From SZUA-592 sp041556555 (GTDB lineage: Bacteria; Pseudomonadota; Gammaproteobacteria; Eutrophobiales; Eutrophobiaceae), in NCBI GenBank assembly GCA_041556555.1, contig JBFFIE010000023.1:1-31546 (forward strand): a DNA stretch of 31,546 bases, in the 5' to 3' direction. Each line of letters starts with the position of its first letter. Position 1 is the stretch's first letter. Made by a program: the position numbers and the translations under genes. The notes beneath the pieces are model-generated. The model was given only the letters and a program-made list of their open reading frames with translations. It had not been told where the DNA came from and did no database searches. Shown piece after piece: positions 25,788 to 31,546 of this stretch.

Positions 25788-27095
25788 ATGACACTGGTCA
25801 ATACCAAAATTGAGGGCAGCAGGCGTTTCGACACGCTGGATGAGTGGTTGAGATGGCAGGAAGGTCTGCACTTTACATCTATCGAACTGGGTCTGGATCG
25901 GTGCATGTCTGTAGCAGACAAAATGAGTCTCCTGAATCCAGGCTATACGGTGGTGAGCATAGCGGGAACCAATGGCAAGGGCTCCAGTGCAAACATGCTC
26001 TGTTCCATACTTGCAAACGCGGGCTATAAAAATGGTTGTTATACCTCACCTCATCTCTTGCGGTATAACGAAAGGATCTGTATTAACGGTAGGCAGGTCA
26101 GCGATGAAGAACTTTGCGAATCATTTAACCGTATTGACCAGGCCCGCGGTGATATTTCACTGACATACTTTGAATTCGGCACACTCGCCGCATTTGATAT
26201 CTTCCAACGCGCTGGTATTGACATTGGGATACTCGAAGTGGGTCTGGGAGGAAGGCTGGATGCGGTCAATTGTCTTGATGCTGATGTCGCCCTGATTACT
26301 ACCATTGATATGGATCACGAAAACTGGTTGGGTGACACCAGAGAATTAATCGGCCGTGAGAAGGCAGGAATCATGAGAATGGCAAAACCTGCAGTGTCAG
26401 CGGAGAGAAATCCACCTGATACTCTGGTGAATTATGCAAACGAGATCGGCGCTGATTTTTACCAGGCTGGACAGGCCTATCAATATGAAATGACAACCGG
26501 TGGCATGTGGAACTGGCAAGATAACAAGTTGTCCTATAAAAACATGCCACTCCCTTCTTTGCATAATAAACAACAGGTTTCAAATGCGGCAGGTGTCCTG
26601 AAGGTTCTGAGCCTGCTGTCAGATAAATTCCCGGTCACCCGGTCGGATATTATCCAAGGATTACAGGAGTTCTATCTTACGGGGCGATTCCAGATAATAC
26701 CTGACAAGGCCCAGATGATCCTTGATGTAGCTCATAATCGGCAAGCAGCAGAATTGCTGGTTAACAATCTCAAAAATCTTCCGGTTAACGGCAAGACCCA
26801 TATCATTGTAGGCATGTTAAAGGACAAGAATCGCAAGGCTATTTTTGAAATGCTTCAACAGATCGCTGATTGTTGGCATGTAGTCAGTCTGGATGGGAGC
26901 AGAGGCGCAGACGCAGAGACACTCAACCAGGATCTGTTCGCGCTGCAAATTACCGATAACATCAGTTTGTATGTTCATGTTTCCCAGGCTCTCGACCATG
27001 TTCGTGATATTGTCGGCCCTGAAGACAGAATTCTTATCACTGGTTCTTTTCTGACGGTCGGTGCCGCAATCAAGCATCTCAATCTGCACATATAG
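25788..27095 (+). CDS. folC: Dihydrofolate synthase / folylpolyglutamate synthase
   Basis: FolC adds glutamate to dihydropteroate and then further glutamates to folates. The 435-residue Mur-ligase-like protein has the P-loop GTNGKGS (60-66), the SPHLLRYNERI segment, a central domain with TYFEFGTLAAFDIF and LEVGLGGRLDAVN, and the C-terminal domain with LDVAHNRQAAELL. Length and motifs match bacterial FolC. GGGA lies just before the ATG. The gene is followed after 9 bases by a SPOR-domain gene, so folC, the SPOR gene, cvpA and purF are likely cotranscribed. Confidence 0.95.
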   Translation: MTLVNTKIEGSRRFDTLDEWLRWQEGLHFTSIELGLDRCMSVADKMSLLNPGYTVVSIAGTNGKGSSANMLCSILANAGYKNGCYTSPHLLRYNERICINGRQVSDEELCESFNRIDQARGDISLTYFEFGTLAAFDIFQRAGIDIGILEVGLGGRLDAVNCLDADVALITTIDMDHENWLGDTRELIGREKAGIMRMAKPAVSAERNPPDTLVNYANEIGADFYQAGQAYQYEMTTGGMWNWQDNKLSYKNMPLPSLHNKQQVSNAAGVLKVLSLLSDKFPVTRSDIIQGLQEFYLTGRFQIIPDKAQMILDVAHNRQAAELLVNNLKNLPVNGKTHIIVGMLKDKNRKAIFEMLQQIADCWHVVSLDGSRGADAETLNQDLFALQITDNISLYVHVSQALDHVRDIVGPEDRILITGSFLTVGAAIKHLNLHI

Positions 27096-27104
27096 CATTC
27101 AATT

Positions 27105-27677
27105 ATGGAACAGGGTTTAAAAGAGCGACTGGTCGGTGCCGCAGTCCTTGTTATTCTTGCAGTGATATTTATTCCCATGCTGTTGAATAACCAGAGGGGC
27201 AGCACTGATATCAGTGGCTCGAATATTCCGCCAATTCCGGACGATATGCCTGTAATCACGGAGGATACCGGATTCACCGCACCATTGATTACCGACGATG
27301 CACATTCTGATACAGATGCGGATGTTACAACTGAAAATTCGACCGATTCAGCCCAGAAGAAGTCAAGTTCAAAAATACAGACAAAACCAGGCCCCGAAAC
27401 TGTAAAAGACACTGAAAGTACCATTAGAGAAAAAGTCGGTGTGTCTGCCTGGGTGATACAGGTTGGTAGTTTTGCCAGCAAATCAAATGCCGATGATCTC
27501 AATTCGGATTTGCGTAAGGCAGGTTTTCGATCATTTATAGAGCCGCTGAAAAAGAGCGGCAAGACCAGTTACAGGGTACGCATTGGACCCGAACTTAAGC
27601 GATCCGATGCCGAAGCAACCAGAGACAGGGTAAAAAAGGAATTTAAACTGGAGGGTATTTTACTCAGATACCCTTGA
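27105..27677 (+). CDS. SPOR-domain membrane protein (DedD-like)
   Basis: The 190-residue protein has a short cytoplasmic N-terminus (MEQGLKERL), one membrane segment at about 9-28, a polar, proline- and acid-rich linker (30-110) and a C-terminal SPOR domain at 114-190 beginning SAWVIQVGSFASKSNADDL. SPOR domains bind denuded septal peptidoglycan, so the protein should sit at the division site. Position between folC and cvpA is that of dedD in E. coli and relatives, which supports the DedD-like assignment, although the linker is too variable to prove orthology. Confidence 0.88.
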   Translation: MEQGLKERLVGAAVLVILAVIFIPMLLNNQRGSTDISGSNIPPIPDDMPVITEDTGFTAPLITDDAHSDTDADVTTENSTDSAQKKSSSKIQTKPGPETVKDTESTIREKVGVSAWVIQVGSFASKSNADDLNSDLRKAGFRSFIEPLKKSGKTSYRVRIGPELKRSDAEATRDRVKKEFKLEGILLRYP

Positions 27678-27700
27678 TGATGTGCAGTTGCTAACCTGAT

Positions 27701-28249
27701 ATGCAAACCGCGGACATATTTATCCTGCTGATCATTGCCTTGCCTGCTCTTGCAGGTGTCATATATGGCTTTCTGAATATTGTTTTTTCCATACTGGCAT
27801 GGATACTGGCCCTGATAATCGCCACCAAATTTTCCTCAGCATTTGCCACCCTGTTTTCAGGCTTTATAGATACCCCTATACTCAGGGCCGCTCTGGGTTT
27901 CATCTCACTCTTTATATTGTGCCTGGTGCTTCTGACAGTTATCAGCTTTCTGGTTGTAAAATTACTGGGCAGAACAGGGCTGACTGCTGCAGACAGGGTT
28001 CTGGGCCTGTTTTTTGGGATGGCCCTGGGAGGTGTTATAGTGTTGGTCGTGGTTTTTTTTGCCGGTTTCACCGCCGTTCCGGCAGCAGAATGGTGGAAAA
28101 ACTCATTGGTAATTCAACCGTTTGAAAGGATCTCTGTATGGGCAGAACGCTTTTTACCTGATTCCATGGCCAGATATCACAGTTATGAAGTTTCCATGAC
28201 AAAATCATCAGCGCTTATTAATCACATTACCCTGCTGAAAATGACCTAG
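27701..28249 (+). CDS. cvpA: CvpA family membrane protein
   Basis: The 182-residue protein has four hydrophobic segments (about 5-22, 27-48, 64-88 and 102-125) and a polar C-terminus. The opening QTADIFILLIIALPALAGVI and the segment GLTAADRVLGLFFGMALGG are typical of the CvpA/colicin V production family. In E. coli cvpA lies directly upstream of purF and belongs to the purine regulon; the same arrangement is seen here with a 9-base gap to purF. The molecular function is unclear, with roles reported in envelope stress tolerance. Confidence 0.92.
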   Translation: MQTADIFILLIIALPALAGVIYGFLNIVFSILAWILALIIATKFSSAFATLFSGFIDTPILRAALGFISLFILCLVLLTVISFLVVKLLGRTGLTAADRVLGLFFGMALGGVIVLVVVFFAGFTAVPAAEWWKNSLVIQPFERISVWAERFLPDSMARYHSYEVSMTKSSALINHITLLKMT

Positions 28250-28258
28250 GATATTAAT

Positions 28259-29770
28259 ATGTGCGGAATAGTAGGTATTGTTGCGAAAAATTACGTTAAC
28301 CAGGCCATCTATGACGCCTTGACGGTCTTGCAACACCGGGGACAGGATGCCGCGGGTATGGTGACCTATGAAAATGGACGATTGTTTCTGCGCAAGGACA
28401 ATGGCATGGTAAGAGATGTCTTTCATACCCGGCATATGTTAAACCTCAGGGGTAATGTGGGTATTGGGCATGTGCGTTACCCTACTGCAGGCTGCTCCTC
28501 TTCAGCCGAAGCCCAGCCATTTTATGTCAATTCCCCTTACGGAATCACTCTGGCGCATAATGGTAACCTCACCAATGGTGAAGAACTTAAAAAAGAGCTC
28601 TTTGTTGAAGATTTAAGACATCTCAATACAGATTCAGACTCTGAGGTGCTGCTTAATGTGCTTGCAAGGGAATTGCAACGCTCCGGTAAACTGGTCCTGG
28701 AAGTGGACGATGTTTTTGATGCAGTGAGTCGACTGCATGAGCGATGCAGTGGCGGTTATGCAGCAGTTGCCATGATTACCGGCTTTGGAGTTCTGGGATT
28801 TCGGGATCCACATGGCATCCGGCCAGTATCGTTTGGTCAGCGTGATACAGATTTGGGCAAGGAATACATCATAGCTTCTGAAAGTGTTGCAATAGATGCA
28901 TTGAATTTTGAACTTGTCAGGGACATAAAGCCGGGTGAGGCGGTTTTTATTACCAATGACGGAGAAATATATACCAGGGAATGTGCTAAAGATGCCAGGT
29001 ATTCACCCTGTATTTTTGAATACGTCTATCTGGCCAGACCAGACTCGATTATTGATAATATTTCCGTTCACAAGGCCAGGTTACGTATGGGCGAAGCGCT
29101 GGCCAGAAAGATTTTAGAGGCCAGGCCTGATCATGATATTGATGTCGTTATTCCGATCCCTGATACCGGACGGACTTCGGCATTACCCCTGGCATATAAT
29201 CTGGGTATCAAATATCGTGAAGGATTTATCAAGAATCGTTATATACCACGTACTTTCATCATGCCGGGCCAGGCCATACGTAAAAAATCTGTCAGACAAA
29301 AACTGAATGCCATTGATCTTGAATTTCGCGACAAGAATGTTTTACTGGTTGATGATTCAATAGTGCGGGGGACAACATCCGGAGAGATTATTCAAATGGC
29401 GCGTGATGCCGGTGCAAAAAAGGTTTACTTTGCTTCTGCTGCACCGCCGGTGCGTTATCCAAATGTGTATGGCATTGATATGCCCTCCGCCAGCGAATTG
29501 ATTGCTAATAACCGATCGGAAGACGAGATCGCCAAGATTATCGGTGCAGATTGGTTAATTTACCAAGACCTTGATGATTTGATTCAGGCCGTCAGCTTTG
29601 CAGAGGACAGCATCAAGGAGTTCGATCTTTCCTGTTTTAATGGTGAATATGTAACCGGAGATGTTAATACTGACTATCTTGCCAGACTTAATGATCTAAG
29701 AAATGATGAAGCCAAGGCCATTCGACAGGCAAACGGGGAAAATCTGATTGACCTGTCGAATAATGCCTAG
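28259..29770 (+). CDS. purF: Amidophosphoribosyltransferase
   Basis: PurF makes phosphoribosylamine from PRPP and glutamine, the first step of purine synthesis. The 503-residue protein (E. coli 505) begins MCGIVGIV, with the N-terminal nucleophile C2 exposed after methionine removal. The Ntn glutaminase domain fills residues 1 to about 240 with GHVRYPTAG and LAHNGNLTN. The phosphoribosyltransferase domain has the PRPP loop VLLVDDSIVRGTTSG near residues 360-374. TAGGA precedes the ATG by 8 bases. It ends only 3 bases from the stop of a convergent small gene. Confidence 0.98.
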   Translation: MCGIVGIVAKNYVNQAIYDALTVLQHRGQDAAGMVTYENGRLFLRKDNGMVRDVFHTRHMLNLRGNVGIGHVRYPTAGCSSSAEAQPFYVNSPYGITLAHNGNLTNGEELKKELFVEDLRHLNTDSDSEVLLNVLARELQRSGKLVLEVDDVFDAVSRLHERCSGGYAAVAMITGFGVLGFRDPHGIRPVSFGQRDTDLGKEYIIASESVAIDALNFELVRDIKPGEAVFITNDGEIYTRECAKDARYSPCIFEYVYLARPDSIIDNISVHKARLRMGEALARKILEARPDHDIDVVIPIPDTGRTSALPLAYNLGIKYREGFIKNRYIPRTFIMPGQAIRKKSVRQKLNAIDLEFRDKNVLLVDDSIVRGTTSGEIIQMARDAGAKKVYFASAAPPVRYPNVYGIDMPSASELIANNRSEDEIAKIIGADWLIYQDLDDLIQAVSFAEDSIKEFDLSCFNGEYVTGDVNTDYLARLNDLRNDEAKAIRQANGENLIDLSNNA

Positions 29771-29773
29771 AAT

Positions 29774-30085
29774 CTAGTTTATTGTAATTCCTTCCTCCTC
29801 ATAATCTTCCAGGGTACGAGATTGCAATACCATGTTCAGCATTTCAATCGCTTCCTGTAATCCATTAGCAAATACCTTTGCGCTATCACTGTCTACATCC
29901 ACATTGAAGAAATTCTCATAGGTTTTGGTCGGGAGGTCGCCAAAACACTTTTTGTATAGGGCAATATTTATGGCGAGTAATCTGACAGATTGTGCCAGTT
30001 CGCTCTTGTCACTCATGGCCACCAGAGATTGAAGATCCTCTTCAGTGGATTTGATATCAACCAGTTCCAGGTGTAAATCTTTCAT
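29774..30085 (-). CDS. Small acidic protein of unknown function
   Basis: I choose the ATG at 30085 because AAGG (30097-30094) lies 8 bases upstream; the frame stays open further, to 30340, but without a better start. The 103-residue product begins MKDLHLELVDIKSTEEDLQS, is acidic (last segment EDYEEEGITIN) and looks helical, with no signal peptide, membrane segment or cysteine pair. I recognise no family. It is convergent with purF and divergent from the DUF1631 gene. Its leader is about 170-200 bases long if it is transcribed from the region near the CRP-like site. Confidence 0.6.
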   Translation of the reverse strand: MKDLHLELVDIKSTEEDLQSLVAMSDKSELAQSVRLLAINIALYKKCFGDLPTKTYENFFNVDVDSDSAKVFANGLQEAIEMLNMVLQSRTLEDYEEEGITIN

Positions 30086-30306
30086 CGTTATTACCTTGCA
30101 ATCATGTTTTGTTGAATATGCAGCAAGGTTCATGCCGATTTTTAGGAATAATAAAAACAAGAACTTGGAATTCGTACACCAAATGGATGAGACGTTTTTG
30201 TCACATTCGGACGATGTGCGCACAGGAGAATTTCCGGGGGATAATAAGGCATACTTGAGCGTCCATAATAGAAAGATCAAATGGGTCACGTTTACAAGAG
30301 TTTTGT

Positions 30307-30322
30307 TGTGAATCTGTTCACA
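30307..30322. promoter_or_regulatory. CRP/Vfr-type binding site
   Basis: TGTGAATCTGTTCACA matches the CRP core consensus TGTGA-N6-TCACA at all ten defined bases. It lies between two divergent genes, about 95 bases before the predicted start of the DUF1631 transcript and about 57 bases before a possible start on the minus strand. It could serve either gene. Whether this organism has a CRP or Vfr homologue cannot be seen here. Confidence 0.5.
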
Positions 30323-30373
30323 GCCAATAGACCAGAGCATTGAAACAACTTCGCCGATACCTTAAATAACCAT

Positions 30374-30403
30374 TTGTAAGCTTATGTTTTTATTTGGTGT
30401 AAT
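30374..30403 (+). promoter_or_regulatory. Candidate promoter of the DUF1631 gene
   Basis: TTGTAA (30374-30379) and TGTAAT (30398-30403) are spaced by 18 bases and match the sigma-70 boxes at four and five of six positions. The transcript would start near 30410, leaving a leader of about 50 bases before the ATG at 30462. Confidence 0.35.
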
Positions 30404-30461
30404 TCTGAAAGGCGATTGCCATAAAACTTCCCGATTACACCTCACTCTGACAGGGTAAGGT

Positions 30462-31546
30462 ATGTTCTCTGAGCACAAATATACACCGAATCAAGAGCTG
30501 CTAATCGAATGCCAGCGGCTGATTACGGAGGACCTCTCTGGCCCGCTTAATATGTTGTTTGATGAAGCGGAAGATATCCTTTTTGATCTGGCAGAAAAAG
30601 GGGATACCAATGCCAAAAACTTCTACTTCAATGCCATGAATGAAATTCGTCAGAAGCGACAGGCAATACAGGCCGATTTCAGCAATGGTTTCATTGAACA
30701 GATCAACGAGCAATTGACTACTTCCAGACAAGGGAAATTTGCCAGATTCTTCAGTAAAAGCAGGTCAAAACCCAGGGCGATGCCAATTGAAGAATCCCTG
30801 GCACTTAACTCAGCCGTTGGTAAATTAAACCAGAGCTGTGGACAGGCCCTGCTGTTACTTGATCAGAATATGTCACGAATCCTCGGTAATATGGCTACCT
30901 CCAGACAAATGGATAATCCCTTCCGACCTGAGGCAGTCTGTGTCGCTTTTCAGCGTGCCTGTGATGAAATTGACTCAGGACTTGAGGTCAAATTGATGAT
31001 ACTCAAGTTGTTTGAGAAATACGGTCCTCCTGGTTTAAAACATGCATATACAAAACTAAAAAATTTATTATCAGAAAAAGAAGATATCACGATAGATAAA
31101 CAGGACAGGAAGTCTTTTGACAAGACTTTAATGCTTGCTGCAAATAGCAAAATCAAGCTTGAAATCAAGAGACATCTGTCAGGCACATCACTTCCTCAAT
31201 TCATCCAGAGCTTCCTGTATGTTTACTGGTTCAAATTAATGCTGAAGATATATCTTAAGACCGGGACACGTTCCAATTCCTGGAAACAATCCATGCTGGT
31301 TATAGATGATCTGATCAGATTATTTGATCAAAAAAGACTGAATCATGGAGAAAAACGCGATAAGGAAATTATTTACCTGATTGAGCGTTTGAAAAACGGG
31401 ATGCAGATTATTTCCGTACCGGCCCGAACAAGAGAAAAGTTTATCACTGAATTACTGGAGTATAACATTTTCCTTGCCAAGAAAGCAGGTAAGCGTAGCC
31501 AAGTGCCCAGCAGCATTAAAAATACTCCGGTAAATTCGGGGCGAGA
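30462..31546 (+). CDS. DUF1631 family protein, partial
   Basis: The frame is open from ATG 30462 to the right edge, giving the first 361 residues. AGGG at 30452-30455 is 6 bases upstream. The N-terminal part has MLFDEAEDILFDLAEKGDT, then FYFNAMNEIRQKRQAIQADF, and later NPFRPEAVCVAFQRACDE, which resemble the conserved segments of the DUF1631 family (normally about 700-800 residues). The protein is cytoplasmic, helical and has no signal peptide. DUF1631 proteins are common in gammaproteobacteria; older records sometimes mislabel them as thymidine phosphorylase. Some members carry a C-terminal PilZ-like region, which lies outside the window. The gene may be regulated through the CRP-type site upstream. 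Confidence 0.8.
   Translation, partial: MFSEHKYTPNQELLIECQRLITEDLSGPLNMLFDEAEDILFDLAEKGDTNAKNFYFNAMNEIRQKRQAIQADFSNGFIEQINEQLTTSRQGKFARFFSKSRSKPRAMPIEESLALNSAVGKLNQSCGQALLLLDQNMSRILGNMATSRQMDNPFRPEAVCVAFQRACDEIDSGLEVKLMILKLFEKYGPPGLKHAYTKLKNLLSEKEDITIDKQDRKSFDKTLMLAANSKIKLEIKRHLSGTSLPQFIQSFLYVYWFKLMLKIYLKTGTRSNSWKQSMLVIDDLIRLFDQKRLNHGEKRDKEIIYLIERLKNGMQIISVPARTREKFITELLEYNIFLAKKAGKRSQVPSSIKNTPVNSGR

Larger units (their letters stand above)
30086..30461. other. Regulatory spacer between the small unknown gene and the DUF1631 gene
   Basis: This 376-base spacer holds no convincing gene. It contains a CRP-type palindrome (30307-30322), the 10-base palindrome TGTGCGCACA (30215-30224), a -10-like TATTAT on the minus strand (30270-30265) and a candidate plus-strand promoter (30374-30403). 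An 88-codon plus-strand frame (30045-30311) overlaps the small gene antisense and has no ribosome binding site. Confidence 0.55.

Noticed and set aside
27691..28071. A 126-codon minus-strand frame
   Set aside because: It is the antisense shadow of cvpA, whose hydrophobic segments and position before purF are clear.
30045..30311. An 88-codon plus-strand frame
   Set aside because: It starts antisense inside the small unknown gene, has no ribosome binding site and no family resemblance.
30086..30340. Upstream extension of the small minus-strand gene to 188 codons
   Set aside because: The added part has no ribosome binding site, has mixed composition and runs over the CRP-type site; ATG 30085 has AAGG at proper spacing.
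1..31546. Search by eye for tRNA genes, CRISPR repeats, insertion sequences and attachment sites
   Set aside because: No cloverleaf, spaced direct repeat, transposase frame or terminal inverted repeat was recognised; a covariance-model or repeat search would be needed to exclude them formally.

Overview
This window is a stretch of gammaproteobacterial chromosome, made almost entirely of housekeeping and amino-acid, nucleotide and folate biosynthesis genes. Three features point to a non-enteric gammaproteobacterium of the Pseudomonas/Chromatiales/Thiotrichales type: the block leuB-asd-fimV-truA-trpF-trpB-trpA-accD-folC-SPOR-cvpA-purF, the block carA-carB-greA-rlmE-ftsH-glmM, and a FimV polar hub protein. 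Base composition is moderate, with AT-rich spacers and a visibly more AT-rich right end. No species can be named from the sequence alone. I see no rRNA, tRNA, CRISPR array, insertion sequence or prophage.

Layout. (1) 1-2605, minus strand: a three-gene overlapping operon of a C39-like cysteine peptidase, a RimK-type ATP-grasp ligase with an N-terminal RLAN domain, and a GCS2-type carboxylate-amine ligase cut by the left edge. This is the best candidate for a poorly described system in the window. (2) 2606-2906: divergent spacer holding a carA leader with two inverted repeats, one followed by a short T-run. (3) 2907-11842, plus strand: carA, carB, greA, rlmE, ftsH, glmM. The folP gene that often lies between ftsH and glmM is absent, and glmM appears to begin at a non-canonical ATC codon. 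(4) 11855-13889, minus strand: dapC and dapD for lysine/diaminopimelate synthesis, convergent with glmM. (5) 13945-30085: a DMT-family transporter, leuB (without leuC and leuD), asd, fimV, truA, the trpF-trpB-[small HTH-like gene]-trpA cluster, accD, folC, a SPOR-domain protein, cvpA and purF, then a convergent small gene of unknown function. (6) 30086-30461: a regulatory spacer with a perfect CRP-type TGTGA-N6-TCACA site. (7) 30462-31546: the start of a DUF1631-family gene cut by the right edge.

How the genes fit together. CarAB supplies carbamoyl phosphate to pyrimidine and arginine synthesis. GreA, RlmE and FtsH serve transcription, ribosome assembly and membrane proteolysis, and GlmM feeds cell-wall precursor synthesis. 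Asd, DapD and DapC form part of the aspartate-to-diaminopimelate route. TrpF, TrpB and TrpA complete tryptophan synthesis. AccD, FolC and PurF serve fatty-acid, folate and purine synthesis. FimV, the SPOR protein and CvpA are envelope proteins. Start codons are varied: TTG for carA, ftsH and trpF, GTG for leuB and apparently ATC for glmM.
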